DNA of 64,000 nucleotides. Origin: Saccharum officinarum (lineage: Eukaryota > Streptophyta > Magnoliopsida > Poales > Poaceae). The notes beneath the pieces are model-generated. The model ran no database searches. It saw only the letters and a program-made list of their open reading frames with translations, and was not told where the DNA came from. Numbering within the stretch: position 1 is the first letter of the stretch; each line of letters opens with the position of its first letter. The stretch spans positions 78,297,447 through 78,361,446 of the forward strand of contig CM036158.1 in the NCBI GenBank assembly GCA_020631735.1, given 5' to 3'. This document shows positions 1 to 12,059 of this stretch, in pieces. Both the position numbers and the translations under genes were made by a program.

Positions 1-369
1 AGTCGGAGAGGAGGGGAAGGAGGAGGAGGGAGCAGCCGTAGCCGCAGGAGGCAGCCGTCTCCTACCCCACCGCATGAGGAGCAGGAGGAGGAGCGTGAGG
101 AGGAGCTGGTTTGGCAGATGGACGAGGAGGGGGGAGGGACGACGAGGATGACAATGAGGAGGCAGTAGGTATGGGTTCCGCTTCCTCTGGTTCGTGCCAT
201 GTCTACTTACGAGGTCCTGCGAGCCTCCTGGCGTGACTGATACCTCCTCATCAACGCCCACTAATCCGCCCCGAAGGAACCAAGTAAGTAACTTTACATG
301 TTATCACTACTTCATATGATATGCTCAAAATCAAAATAGAAACTAATAATTTTTCTGAATCACTTGTGC

Positions 370-2013
370 ATGAACTAGGTTGTTGTGGAGGATCGCAGAT
401 GCTCCGTCAATGGCATCCTGGGTCTTCTGTGTAGGGAACACTGCCCTAGCTTGGTGTAGTTGGCCAGGAAGATAGAGCCGACCTACACGTTTGACCACTT
501 CGCCACTACCGCCGATGTGACTTATGGCAACAATGTAGAGCGGGTGAGGTAGGAGCTGTGAGTAAGTCTTCCTCGCACTACATCGCATTCATTGTAATAT
601 TCTTGAAATAATTAATGGATACATTGCGTCTATATGCAGGATTTTTTCACATGCTAGGAGGGAATGCGGGCGCATGCGGATTTGGTGGTTACCAAATCCT
701 GTAAGAAACTCATCATGGACCTGCATTACGAGGCACGTATCTAGGCCATCATAACTTACTATCGATCCTTGGTCAAAGGCTAAAAAAGGATGCCGCAAGA
801 ACCATGCAGCTCACCCGGGACCAGTACCTTTAGGTAGATAAAGAACACTAATATTGATTCCTTTTGAGATTAAGTTATTCTAATTTGATCTTCTTATATG
901 TCAAATACTTGATGACGTGTAGATGATTCCCCCTTGGTGTGCCTCGTATCCTGAGTGCTAGGAGATGATCGTGGACAAGTGGTTGTCTAAAGCCTGGGAC
1001 TAGCAGCACAACGATGCCCGGGAATGTCGTTTGATGATGCCAGGTGTACCACACCATCAAGGTAGCCGCAACCTCGCCGGATACACACAAGCATGGGTAC
1101 ATGAATTCATTTATCTATTCTAACGCTCAATTCTGCCTGATTTCTAATCATCTTGTTGTCTTTCTCGCAGTCGGTGTCACATGGTGGCCAACCTTGCTCC
1201 ACCTTGCAAGCATGGGCTATGGCCCACAAGGGCAAGGCGACGTCCGATGTCTCCTACAACCTGGAGGACCCACCCGAGGCGTACACCAACACGAGCGTCC
1301 ACACCTGCCTCAGCAAGTACACATCGGTGGCAAGGTTGGTCCATGTGCCAGAGTATGATGCGAGCACCCAGGACCTTGACGCAGAGATCGTCATGAGGGT
1401 GGGAGGAGGCAAGAAGCATGGGCGGTACTGGATGGGCGACGACATCATCAACACGGCCTCTACTCCCTCTCTCCTAGATCCGAGCACGGAGCACGAGCGC
1501 AAGCGTCCCCTTACGCCATGGCCATCACCTACACAGCACCGGGTCAACGCACTCGAGGTTATTCCTATTTTATTCGTTGTACATTGATCTTTTACCTTTG
1601 CATTATTGTAACATTACCTTTGCGTTATTGTAGGCCCAGCTAGAAGAAGAAAGGAGGCAATGTCAGGGAGAGCACGAGATGATGCAGGCCTAGCTGGCAT
1701 CTGAGAGGGCCGAGCGGGAGGACCAGGAGAAGAAGGTGGCGGACCTGATTCAGTTCATGTCTAGGATGGGGCCCAATCGGGGATGGAGTTGCCAGCGTCG
1801 CTATTCGCTCCACCTCCAACTCCTGCTGCACCTACTCCTATGAGTATAAATGTTTATTGTTGTCGCTTGTGCTTTGCTTGTCTCACACATATAATCTCTT
1901 CTCCTTTGTGCAACCTCAGTCGGTGGGTTCGAATAATCCACCTCATGCGCCAGGTTGGCTTTCGAACGATCAAGGTACACCTTAACCACAACCGGGGTGG
2001 CAAGGGTTGGTAG
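370..2013 (+). pseudogene. CACTA-encoded plant transposase-24-like protein, decayed
   Basis: Several exon-like blocks on the plus strand resemble the plant Ptta/En/Spm transposon protein family (Transposase_24). The block near 370-560 has the FDHFATTADVTYGN region. The block at 640-830 has VVTKSCKKLIMDLHYEAR. The block at 923-1100 has WCASYPE, IVDKW and HHQGSRNL. The block at 1171-1550 has the C-terminal part with GGKKHGRYWMGDDII. The block from 1633 to about 1770 is Glu/Arg/Gln-rich and probably a coiled coil. Typical AG acceptors precede the blocks (for example 1168-1170). TAG and TAA codons interrupt all but the 1171-1550 block. An acidic Glu-rich stretch at 60-165 may be an upstream exon. 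In CACTA elements this product accompanies the main TNPD-type transposase, which is not seen here. The gene is dead as written. Confidence 0.7.
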
Positions 2014-2026
2014 TGATGGTGTGAGT

Positions 2027-2275
2027 TGCACTTTTATTTGGATGATGGACTTGTGATGGACTTGTGATGTTGTGATGCGCTTGTTATGTTTGGACAACTA
2101 TTCTAGACTTGTTTGGACAACTATGATGCACTTGTGATGCCGTGATGGTTGTTTGGATGATGTGAGAACTTATTTTGATCTATATTGCGATGGATGTGAT
2201 ATATGCAATGGATGTGACATACGTGATGGACATGTTGTTGTGATGCATGTGATATATATGTTTGGATGTCATATT
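2027..2275. repeat. Degenerate short repeats, GATGTGAT / GGACTTGTGATG type
   Basis: This simple stretch is made of imperfect copies of TGATGGACTTGTGATG and related words, such as GATGCACTTGTGATG and GGATGTGATATATG. It sits between the last exon-like block and the subterminal repeats of the CACTA element. No coding function is apparent. Confidence 0.6.
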
Positions 2276-2321
2276 TACTGTTTGTCATGATGGAATGCAA
2301 AAAAAATACAAAAAAACAGTT

Positions 2322-2800
2322 CTGGGTCACTTTGCCGAGTGTGTTGCACTCGGCAAAGTGACCCTTTGCCAAGTGCGATGGCCATTACACTCGGCAAAGC
2401 TGGGAAATTTTGCACCTGGTGTAGGAATTTCCCAGCTTTGCTGAGTGCAATGGCAATTGCACTTGGCAAACCTAGGTAGTTTGTCGAGCGCCGTGGCGCA
2501 GGGCACTCAAGTGCCCTGCGCCACGGCGCTCGACAAATGATTTTCTAAAAAAAATAAAGGCTTTGCGAGTGCCTGCCAGGTTGGCACTCGACAAACCACC
2601 GTCACCATCTCCGGTGCCATGATGGTGCCTTTTTTTGCCGAGAGTCATACATAGGACTCAGCAAAGCCTTTGCCGAGTGCCCGAGAAAAGGCACTCGGCA
2701 AAGGCTCCTTTGCCGATTATTTTTTCTGAGCGCTCTTTGCCGGGTGCGGCACTCGGCAAAGGCTTTGACAAATGCAAAGGGGCCTTTGCCGAGTGCCCCA
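2322..2800. repeat. CACTA subterminal repeat cluster (TTTGCCGAGTGC)
   Basis: At least fifteen copies of TTTGCCGAGTGC or its complement GCACTCGGCAAA, some with one or two changes, are spread over this stretch in both directions. Many form head-to-head pairs. In CACTA elements such repeats bind the element's own TNPA-type protein and bring the ends together. That role is known from the En/Spm family and is inferred here. Confidence 0.88.
2480..2537. repeat. Perfect 28-bp inverted repeat with 2-nt spacer
   Basis: The left arm 2480-2507 is an exact reverse complement of the right arm 2510-2537, with only CA between them. Both outer ends are the subterminal motif TTTGTCGAG. The arms are GC-rich (GCGCCGTGGCGC core), so either strand or an RNA copy could form a very stable hairpin. 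Confidence 0.9.
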
Positions 2801-2817
2801 AGCTGGATCCTGTAGTG

Positions 2818-3520
2818 TTTGAACACCAGGTTGTGGTATGAATAGCCAGGATGTAGAGAAAAACAATGACCGGAAGAAACATCAACATGGTTGGAAGAAG
2901 AATTAGGGTTTCAGTCCTCCTATCCTTTACCGTGCCCTCTAGGAGCCCTATTAATACGAGTTCATAGTTTTTACACGGTCTAAAATGGCCCCCTAACTAC
3001 TCCTGATTTGGGGGCATATTCCCCTATAGGAGGGCGCTCTCGGTCTTCCTTACTCGGGCCTCCCTCAGGTGCAGCCTCCCTCATGCGCCACCCGCACAGC
3101 TCCGTTCTGACAGCGCAGGGGACCACACCATCTTTGAGCCTTGTATCTGCCTCGGTCGATTCCACCTATTCATCCTCTAGGCGTTGCAAGGCGCCTTCCT
3201 AAAATGAAATGGGTTCACACATAACAACAAACGAACGGTGGGGGTTAGGTACGCATCGGACCGAGAACATCTCCCACGCCTCCTGACCTTTGGCAAGGGA
3301 CTGCAGAGGTGCCTTCCTCTGCCACCACCGAGACCCACCGAAACGACTAGAGGTATTCAGAATGACGGCTCACAATTCGAAGATCTTTTCGCCTCCACTG
3401 GAGGACCCTTGTACCTTTTGCTATCTAGTTAAAAATCCAATCTTACCTTCTGGGCTGGTGGCGGAGGGCGAATCGGGGGTACCCAGCCAATGGTTATACC
3501 CCCAACAAAACTCATAGACA
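2818..3520. other. No recognised gene; possible 5' part of the LINE
   Basis: This lies between the CACTA end and the first recognisable LINE endonuclease residues. A short open stretch at 3290-3517 runs up to the LINE reading frame and could be the tail of its ORF1, but I see no diagnostic motif. The rest shows no clear feature. Confidence 0.4.
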
Positions 3521-3950
3521 TTGAAAGTCCTTTGCTGGAATCTTAGGGGAATTAATTCAAAGAAAAAATGGAAGCCCATCGAAGACACTCTATCGTAGGC
3601 AGGTTGTGATGTCTTCTGCTTCCAAGAAACAAAGAGACAGACTTTTGACCTTCTGTTCCTCAGAAAATTCAGCCCTCCTGGTTTTGACTCCTTTGAGTCC
3701 CTGCCCTCTGTTGGAGCCTAAGGTGGACTCATCACTGGATGGAAGAGCTCGACCTTCAGATGTGAACTTATCTTTTAGAACAACTTTATCACAGTAAAAT
3801 TCTCTGCTAGGCACAATTGTGACACCTGGTTTTTGACCAACATCTATGGTCTTTGTACATATGAGGGGAAGAGAAATTTTCTTCACTGGTTTAAGCACAA
3901 TACAATCTCTGATGATGATAATTGGCTTGTGGTTGGTGACTTTAATCTAA
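3521..3950 (+). pseudogene. L1-type LINE ORF2 endonuclease, N-terminal half
   Basis: The plus strand reads LKVLCWNLRGINSKKKW, then CDVFCFQETKRQTFDLLFL, then FDSFESLPSVGA, and ends with NWLVVGDFNL. This is the order of blocks in the apurinic-endonuclease-like (EEP) domain at the start of plant L1 ORF2: the WN.RG start, the catalytic QETK block and the GDFN block. In-frame stops and at least one frame change occur, so it is non-functional. The frame stops abruptly at 3950, where a Helitron has inserted, and resumes at 5039. The reverse transcriptase that should follow is not found next to it. Confidence 0.85.
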
Positions 3951-5038
3951 CTAGAAGGATTCCCCACGCGTTGCTACGGGAATTAGCAATGACTCTCATA
4001 CTATTATTATAGAGCATAGAGTATTTAGAATTTTTAGGTATAATTGGAAAACATAAGCAGCTAGCTGAAAAATTACAAAAGCACTCTTTGTTATGGTGCA
4101 AAAATGCCACATGTATTAAATGTAAGATCTAATTTTTCTAAGGTTATGCATGACACTTTTTAAGTAACTGATAAACATGGGAGATGAAATGGAGAAGTAG
4201 AAATTAAACTAATTGGAACAAAGCAACGCATAATACATGTGAAGCATTGATGGAGACAAATAACGATGATATTAGAGGAAAGAGCCCTCATCCACCGGTG
4301 ATTGAACATGTAAAAAGGTTTTTCAGGATGCGTGTCTGTGGCAACCACACGGTGGGCCCCAAGCAGAATTAACCATAACTATTTAACAAATCTGTCATGT
4401 GATTCTCTCCCCATCTCTATTTCTCCATCACTTTCTCATGCTTCGTCTCCTCTTAGATCCAGAGTAGCCTGCTGGAGCTCGTGTGCAGCCTACAGTTCTT
4501 GTGGATGGTGAGCGCGACCATCAAAGGTCATGCGAGGCTGCATGCATGGCGGGGTTATTGCACCAGCCACTGCATGTGGGTGTGGCGAGGAGACCACGGT
4601 GGCAAGCCAGTGCAATGGGGAGCGCATGTGGCAAATATCTTGCGGCATTGTGGAGCCGATGAAGCGGATTCCTATATCTTCTGATCTGATGGCAACGGAG
4701 GATCTAGGCATGGCGCATGGATGCTGCTAGTTGCAACAGTGGGAAGGTGGAGCTGCGGAGGTGAATGAATAGATGAGGCGGAAGAGGAGAATTTAAAGGA
4801 AGCTGATGGGAAGGAGAAGCGATTGCTATTGCAATCTGTAGTGGTGAACAGGCGCCTCAAATCCTCCATTCAGTGGGTGATGTGATGATGGATGGAAGTT
4901 TCTCAATCAATTAAAACTACGAATGGGACTGTAAAGGCTAGCCGTGATGTAGTGTTGCTGTTTGGTTAGTGGATGACGTGGCTTAAGGATATGCTAGAGA
5001 ATTAGGCTAGTGGGGTTTTGCTTTATAGGGATTATAGA
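3951..5038 (-). mobile_element. Non-autonomous Helitron, 1,088 bp, inside the LINE
   Basis: Read on the minus strand, the element starts TCTATAATCCC at 5038 and ends in CTAG at 3954-3951. Just inside the 3' end is a short inverted repeat (ATTCCC...GGGAAT around CGTAGCAACGCG), the hairpin expected before CTRR. The flanking host bases are A on the 5' side and T on the 3' side, as expected for Helitron insertion between A and T without target duplication. Removing it rejoins the two halves of the LINE endonuclease. No Rep/helicase is present, so it depends on other elements. Short open stretches inside (for example 4672-4869, minus) could be captured gene pieces, but none is recognised. Confidence 0.78.
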
Positions 5039-5165
5039 TAAGAAAGCCAGAACAGAAACAGGCCTGGGGGAGATGTTAGTGAAATGCCACTCTTTAATGA
5101 AGCCATAAGTGCCCTTGGTCTTGTAGAGCTCCCACTTTATGGAAAGAAATTTACCTAGACAAACA
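5039..5165 (+). pseudogene. L1-type LINE endonuclease, continuation after the Helitron
   Basis: The plus strand reads NRNRPGGDVSEM, then FNEAISALGLVELPLYGKKFT, which is the block that follows GDFNL in plant L1 endonucleases. The Trp expected after KKFT is a TAG stop, and two bases appear to be missing near the start. Homology fades after 5165. It belongs with the fragment at 3521-3950. Confidence 0.8.
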
Positions 5166-6589
5166 AGCAGTAACATTTCAAGAGTGTGAGCCCCGCATGC
5201 TAGAGTTCAAGAGATGAGCGTTGCATCATCAAGGGTATGTCCTCACCGGTGACCTTGTAATGCACCATCTTCTATTGGGGTACTGTTAATCATATGTCTT
5301 CCAATTCATCTTCGATCCAAATGTGCCTCCTTTTTATGCTTTTATGTAATTTTGGTTATGTCGATTTGCAAGCTAGTTTCAAGTCATATTGTTGAATGTT
5401 GATGCGTGACCATGGGGATTAAATATGAATATAGATGATCTACCAAAGTAGCATGACACGTGCAGGGATGTCTCGTTTAGTGATTGTTGTGTTACGCCTT
5501 CCCCCTTGGACCTTCGAGCAACGCTGAAGGTCAAGGATGAGAGGGAAACACTGTAGAGAACAAGAAGATACAATAGGGCTTAACTAGTAAATAACAAAAA
5601 TAATCCTTTAATTTATATTGGTTATAATAAATGGGTTTTTTAGGGGAGGCAAACGATCTCTCATTAGTTTCTAATTACCTTAGGCTTACCAACTATAGTG
5701 CTGATATATTCAGGGCATATATTGGTCTTTTGTCCACTCTAGAGACATTTGCATTGCAGCCCACGTTTGCTATGTCTACCTCAATTCACTAGGTGGACCA
5801 CTAGACTTCATCCAAATCTTTAGGATCTTCAAGATTTAGTCTTCCACTTGCATGCATGGACAACTGGACTCTCATGAACTGTCGGGCTTTGTCCTTGTAG
5901 CTTCAAGCACACTCTACATTCTCATACTTCGGGAGCCATCATGCTTCATCATGCTTCCTCAAGTAGCTTTTGGGGTCCCTACAAACACTAGATAATGAGG
6001 TATACCTTCACAGAAGTGAAAGATAGATGACATATCAAAGCAAGGTGGTGGTGGTGTGGGCGGGGGGGAGGGGTTTCCGAAGGTCTCAACCCCAATAAAG
6101 ATCACCTATGGTCATGCCTTTGTTGGGAAAACTACATAAAAAAACATGGTCATGATAGGATCTAGGTTAGGGAGCTATACCTCAGGAGGTAGACTAGAGG
6201 GATGTGGTTAAATAAGCAAGGAATGAGATGCTTGATTTACTTGCTCATTGGTTATAGAACTACAACACATGCTCAGCCTAAATCCCATTTCAAGATGTAT
6301 TTACCTCATTATCTTGTCTGGATATGATCTATACATGCTTTATCTTGCTAGGTTAGATCTAGCCTCTTTTATTGATATCGTTATTAAGTTTGCCTTTATT
6401 ATATGCAATTGAAGCTTCATGTCAAGCACTCAAGTTATTAGTAGGTTTTTTAGCATAAGTTATTAGTAGGTTAGATAGAAACACACTAGCCAAATCACTA
6501 TTGATCCCTATGGATACCATATGAACCCTTCAATACTATTTAGGAAAAGCTACAACTACACCATGAACTTGTGGTTTACAAATTTCATG
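5166..6589. other. No recognised feature
   Basis: I see no credible gene, terminal repeat or RNA here. A G-rich run at 6046-6075 (GGTGGTGGTG then GGGCGGGGGGGAGGGG) is the only compositional oddity. The stretch may be old, decayed repeat DNA. Confidence 0.4.
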
Positions 6590-6840
6590 TTTACATAGAA
6601 CACAAAGAACAATAATATCATCTTGGTCTCTCCATTTGAAATACAAGCTATTTCTAACAACCTGTAGAAAAATATCTAAACCAAAGAACAGGTGGTCTCT
6701 GCCCTCCTCCACAATATGTTTACATAGAGCACATGTAAAAGTAGAATGGACTAAGGTTTCTGCATGGCAACATGTTTGTTGTGTTTAGCTGATCCACTAT
6801 CATCAACCAATGCAAGGAAAGAATTTTGAACATGGTGTGC
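6590..6840 (-). pseudogene. LINE ORF2 C-terminal zinc-binding (zf-RVT) fragment
   Basis: The minus strand gives HWLMIVDQLNTTNML followed, after a frame change, by STFTCALCKHIVEEGRDHLFF. This matches the zf-RVT region near the end of plant L1 ORF2: a WL...DRLNT block, then C-x2-C, then a DHLFF block. The last part of the zinc motif is not recognisable. It is on the opposite strand to the endonuclease fragment at 3521-5165 and so is probably from a separate insertion. Confidence 0.68.
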
Positions 6841-7174
6841 ATTTCTACATCCATATCTTGGAGAAAGTACGAGGAAATTCATACCATCAACACAAATTTG
6901 TAAAGCCTATAGGAAAAATAGGTTTGATTCCTTAGTATGAACTAACACCGATCTTGGAAATTGCCTTCATATTTTATCCCAATAAGCTCCATTTGGCAGA
7001 ACTAGAGCTTTAAGGACTCCATGGATTTCTTGGAGCTAGGTATTTTTAGCTCCAACAATTTTGGATCTGGAGCTAGAGGTATGATGTGAGCACCTAGATG
7101 ATTAATTTTATTTATAACATTACAAGAGATTGGGCCTTCTGTGATGATTCTCATATGACAAAGAACTTTAGTCA
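6841..7174. other. No clear feature; possible upstream LINE remnant
   Basis: On the minus strand this is where the part of LINE ORF2 before the zf-RVT block would lie, but I cannot read a convincing frame through it. Confidence 0.3.
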
Positions 7175-7242
7175 TACTACTAGAAATATCCACTTCTATG
7201 ACGAAAATCTTAATGACGGATCCGAAATCATCATTTTATGAC
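7175..7242 (+). mobile_element. Terminal fragment of a second CACTA-like element
   Basis: TACTACTAGAAA at 7175 is one base away from the CACTA-type end CACTACTAGAAA. It is followed by TTCTATGACGAAAATC and TAATGACGGATCC. The same TGACGAA / TTCGTCA words recur after 18265, so this end and that block probably belong to one element that was later split by the Athila-type LTR. Confidence 0.5.
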
Positions 7243-7634
7243 TATTGGTATTTATTAACGCACATAGAAAATTTCGCAAGCGCACGGATACCATTATAGC
7301 TTTTACCCGGGAGTGTTCCAAAGTATCATATTTATCCAGAGGGAAACAATGGTTAAAGAGATTGATAATTCGCCATCATGTATCTACTAACTTAATACAC
7401 CAACTAGTCTAAAGTGGAGGTAAATGGTAAATGATATGAGTTATGAATAATGACACACACTTAGGAGAATTCCATGAATACAGAATAGATTAATTAAATT
7501 GGGAGGACAATGGGAGAGTTCAAGGTTCCTAAATACTTCTCTATTGCTTTGGTTCTATTCTATTCTAGTCTAGATGATAACTGAAACATGGATAAATATA
7601 GCAATCACACGATAACACTTCGGAGCAGCAGTAC

Positions 7635-10600
7635 TGTAACACCCTAAAATTTGATCCTTTGGAAATATAGCTAAAATGGTTTAATTATGAATTTTTGGTG
7701 CTCATGAAATGTAGGAAAAAATATTTTCATTAAATTAAAAATTTATCATAGGGAGTAGCAACGTGGTTGTGCATACATGCTGGTGCATATGTTTTATTGT
7801 GATGTTTGCTTGTTGCATAACAGTGTATTATGACTGTGAAAAGTTTTAAAGTGCGTTTAGTAAATTGTTTATCTTTCTTCAGCTTTGTCTCTACCTTTTT
7901 GCTATAATCAAATTCCTTGTTTCCCAGCTTCCTTCGTTGGGAGGTTCCCAAAATCTTTTAGCATGTATTCCAAATCACTCCTTTGAGTTCATCATCCATC
8001 AAACCATTCCTACAAACTTTCTGGAAATTTTTCCGGCTTAATCTGGAATTTGTTCCTATTTTTCTAGGAGCATAATCTAATTTTTTTTTTGATGCTCCCA
8101 ATTATCTTATCATGAGCTCCAAATACTTTATTTGGATTTCACATGTTCCTTAATGTCTTCGAGAATTTTTCCCGAATTTTTGGAGCCAACGGAGTATTTT
8201 TCGTGGCTTATATATCAATTCTAGACTTTTCTAGAATTATTTTAATCCTAAAATTAATTAATTCCGAAAATAAATAATATATATCTTATTTTTCAATCAG
8301 CCCTCAAAGCCCATGTGCAATAATCCTAATAAATTTCAAAGGCCCATGCATTTATTTACTAATGGGCTTTAATGATTATTTTGGCCCATTAGTAAATGTG
8401 GAGGGTGCAACATCAATTAGTACCATATTGCTAGTTGATGTAGATGTGGGGAGTTTTTCTTCCTATATATATGTACCAACCCCTTTGCCAAAGCACATCA
8501 AAACTATCATAAGGGGAGCCCCTGGTTTGGGAATCCCTAGGTAGTAAATCAAATTTTCCTTCCTTTTCTCTACTACGTCATCTCCTCTACGTCCGGTCGT
8601 CAACTCCATCATGGCTCTATCTTGGGTGAGCAACTCTTAAAATTCCGGTATGTATTCCAGCTCCAACGTTGAATTTCCATCGCACTCAGGCTGCACCCGC
8701 TGTCCAAGGCGCATTCTGACTTTACGCTTTCCCTTCCCGAAAGCGTAGTTTCTCTTTTATTAGAATCAAAATACGTTTTCAGTATTTACAAAACTGCCAC
8801 TGAACTTTAACTGGTCGTAACTGTCACGTTTTAACTCCGATTTGACCCATTCAAGTTGCGTTAGGTTCGTATTTGCGAACTCTACATGTTAGTGTAGCTG
8901 CACAGTAGGTTTGAAAGATTTAATTTTTGAGTTTATATTAAAGTAATTATTTATCTATAGGAAATCTTAGAAAAATCATAACTTTCACGTTTTAAATCCG
9001 AATTTCGTGATCTTTACGTCTATGTGATCATAGTAACGTGTAGAATAATTTTATAAGCTTTTCAAACTGTTTATCTACTGTTGGTTAGGTTTTCTACCTT
9101 TAAGATTCGATGTTAGGTTTAATCTATTGTTTTACTAAAGAAAATCTCGTTTAATTCATAATTTATTTGTTTTAATTCCGAATTAGTCCGTTCAAATTGC
9201 AATGGATTTATAATAACATAAACTACATATTAGTATTCATGATTTCCTTATCAAAATCTTTAGAATTTCATGGTTTGAATCATATCTTAAATAACAATTA
9301 TGTAACCGAGTTTTGTAAATAAAATATGATTTGTTTTACTTTAGTTTTATAATTTGAATCTAAATTTGACTTAAATTATAATCTCTATAAAATATCTTAT
9401 ATATGTTTTTATACCATTAAGAAACATGAAGCTAATAGTTTTATGGGTAAATCTATTGGTAGTTGTATCTTTTCAACCATAGCTTCGATTAGCGTGCTTT
9501 TCGTGACTTTGTGTTCGCAGCGATGCCTAGAATCGTGTTTCAAACTCTTTTACTTATTTTTATATGATTGGTGTACTGTTCTAATATGGATCTATTGTTT
9601 GCTTCGTGTATGATTGCATTTGGATGCTTGTGTGGTGTTCTATGATAATGTCCAGTCGGTGAGCTTTATGTGTTGATCGAGAAGGAATACAGTTGAAGTT
9701 TTGGACTAGAAGAAGCATCAGAGTTTAAGGCAAGTATAACATGGGACTATCCTTGTTGCCTATTCACTGAAATTATTATACATATGCATGTATCTTCCTT
9801 AACAACCATAGAGATTATAACTTAGCTATTGATATCTTGTTTTCTTGTCACCTATGGGTTATGCATTTGGGTAGCTACTGCTAGCGCTTAATTATGAACA
9901 ATGATCTTGTAATTTGACTAATGGATTATGCAATCAACCAATTAAGATGATGTTATTTCTGTTGAAAGGGGGCTAGAGCATGTGGGTTATTTTGATGCTC
10001 TAGTTACTCTCCGTAAGGACTTACCTGTAAGTGATAACCGGGACATACAGTACAGCTGTGAGGGCTATATGGCTCTGGCTCTAGTTGTTCAAGAGACCTT
10101 TTCTAGCTTGTTAGAGGTTACCTTAAATGGCGTAAGAATGGCTTGCCACGTTGGGTGTAGTGCGAGCCCCTGGCCTAGTGTGTATAGGCTGCGGTTGTTG
10201 TGCCACAGGGAAGGGGGGTTCTACATCTGCCTGCCGAGTGAATCTAATGGCCCTAACTTGTTAGACGAACTTTTGAATGACTTTATATGGTCTCTGATGT
10301 TTTGGGCCTTGCAAACCCACGCATTTAGAAATCATGACTCACAGTGAAAGTGTACACCTCTGCGCAGAGTTTAAAAACTGGTATACTAGCCGTGCTCACG
10401 GATACGAGCGGCCTTGGGGATTCTTACAGAATAGTTGATCACCATTGTTATATCATGCTTAATTATTGTTGATTATTATTATGCTCATGTTAATGCTATT
10501 CATTATCCTTATTACAATTGATCATTGATTCATTAATGGGATTTGGATTACCTTGATGCTACTCAATTGCTAATTATATGATGATTAAAAGCTAAACGCA

Positions 10601-10982
10601 GTTAAACAGTGTCTAGCCTTTTTGAGCCTCATGAACCCTGTGTTATATTTGTTGAGTTCGACATGGACTCATTCTTGCTATTTCCCCACACTCCAGTGTG
10701 TATTAAGATGCTACTCGGAAAAAGGACAAAGGTGTAGTGGAGTTTCCAGAAGACTAGTAGAAGTGCTAGGCATATGTTACCCCCAGTCAGCCATCCCTGA
10801 GAAGAATGGAGCCCGAAGTTTAGTCACCGTTCCGCGATACTCTGATGTAAGTGTTAATATAGCTATGTATACGTTATATAATAACATTGTTTCTGATACT
10901 TTTTCATTCTGGCATATGTGTGGACTTCCTGGGCACACATATGATTAGCCTGGTTTTGTTCTTTAGAAAATCGGGTGTGACA
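7635..10982 (+). repeat. 5' LTR of the Tekay-type element
   Basis: The LTR is 3,348 bp, TGTAACACCC...GGGTGTGACA. A TATA-like CTATATATATG lies near 8464. The open frame at 9982-10347 occurs in both LTRs, shows no protein family signature and is probably chance. Confidence 0.93.
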
Positions 10983-10985
10983 GAG

Positions 10986-10997
10986 TGGTATCAGAGC
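10986..10997 (+). promoter_or_regulatory. Primer-binding site, initiator Met tRNA
   Basis: TGGTATCAGAGC begins three bases after the 5' LTR. It is complementary to the 3' end of plant initiator Met tRNA, the standard primer for chromoviruses. Confidence 0.92.
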
Positions 10998-12059
10998 GGT
11001 GTTGACTGTAGGACGTATGCCAAGTAGCACTGGACGTATTCTAAAACTTATTTTACTATAAAACTATTTTGTCATCCCTTGACTCATTGATTTTGACTAT
11101 TTCTTCTTCCTTGTCTTGTTGTATCCCATCCTTGATAGCTTCCTTTGAGCTAATATTTCTTACTCCCTTGGAATTTGTTTTATGTTGCTTTTACTAAAAG
11201 TTTTCTGATCTTACCTGGTTCAAAGATTCGATGGCATTTCATCATCCATACTTTTCTCTTAGGATGACCACCATTGTTGAAGAAGCACGTGTAGTACCGA
11301 TGATGTGATGTGTGCTTGTTTTGCTTGATGTGTTGCTTGTGTGTTGTTCTTGTTCTCGTGTTTCAAAGGTAGGTCCGGAAGGTATAAGTCTTGAGAAGTA
11401 GCTCGATCTATGTTAAGTGGGGTAGTGACATCTTGTATCTTACTTATCTTTCAATCAATCCTAATTCATGCCATTTTCTCTTACACCGTTCCTGTCTACC
11501 CTTGGTTGTCATGCTACCTTATTAATCTCATCTTAATGGATGATCAACACATGAAGGACTCATCAATAGTAGTAAGCTTTAGAGAAAGTGTTGCCTTCAA
11601 TGACATCGTCAGGTAAAACAAGATCTTTGTTAAGTGGGGTAGCATCTGCTATCAACAACAGCAAGTCCTGAATATCTCAAGCGACGAGGCATGAGGAGGC
11701 ATGAAGAACTAAAGATCAAACTTTATCTTTCTTGTCATCTTTTGGCTATCCTCGATCCATGTCTTATATCTCATCAACATAAATCAAAGAAGCATGAAGA
11801 CTTGAAGATTAGTGTTATCTATCTCTCTAGTGTCTTTGAATCTCGTTTCTACCTTATCCTGTTTTTTTTATAGCAGTCTATCTTCCTTAGCTTATATCTC
11901 TATTTTTGGATGCCCAAAAATCATGGATAAATTCTGGACAATAGTAGACTTTAATATCTTTCTCTGACCGTAAGAACCACCCTGATATCTATTATGGTTT
12001 GGGATTTATGAAAATCACAAGGCGACGCATCTGTGCTATCAGCAATATGGAATAGTTCT

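Larger units (their letters stand above)
1..2817 (+). mobile_element. CACTA (En/Spm) DNA transposon, 3' part
   Basis: The right end reads GGATCCTGTAGTG, the reverse complement of a CACTA-type terminal inverted repeat (CACTACAGGATCC), and stops at 2817. About 480 bases inside that end are packed with direct and inverted copies of TTTGCCGAGTGC, the subterminal repeat of many grass CACTA elements. A decayed gene on the plus strand lies upstream. The left end is outside the window, so the full length and the 3-bp target duplication cannot be checked. The bases after the end are TTT. Confidence 0.88.

Noticed and set aside
9982..10347. 121-codon open frame, repeated at 16265-16630
   Set aside because: Both copies are simply the two LTRs of the Tekay element; there is no domain, and the same stretch is part of the noncoding LTR in this clade.
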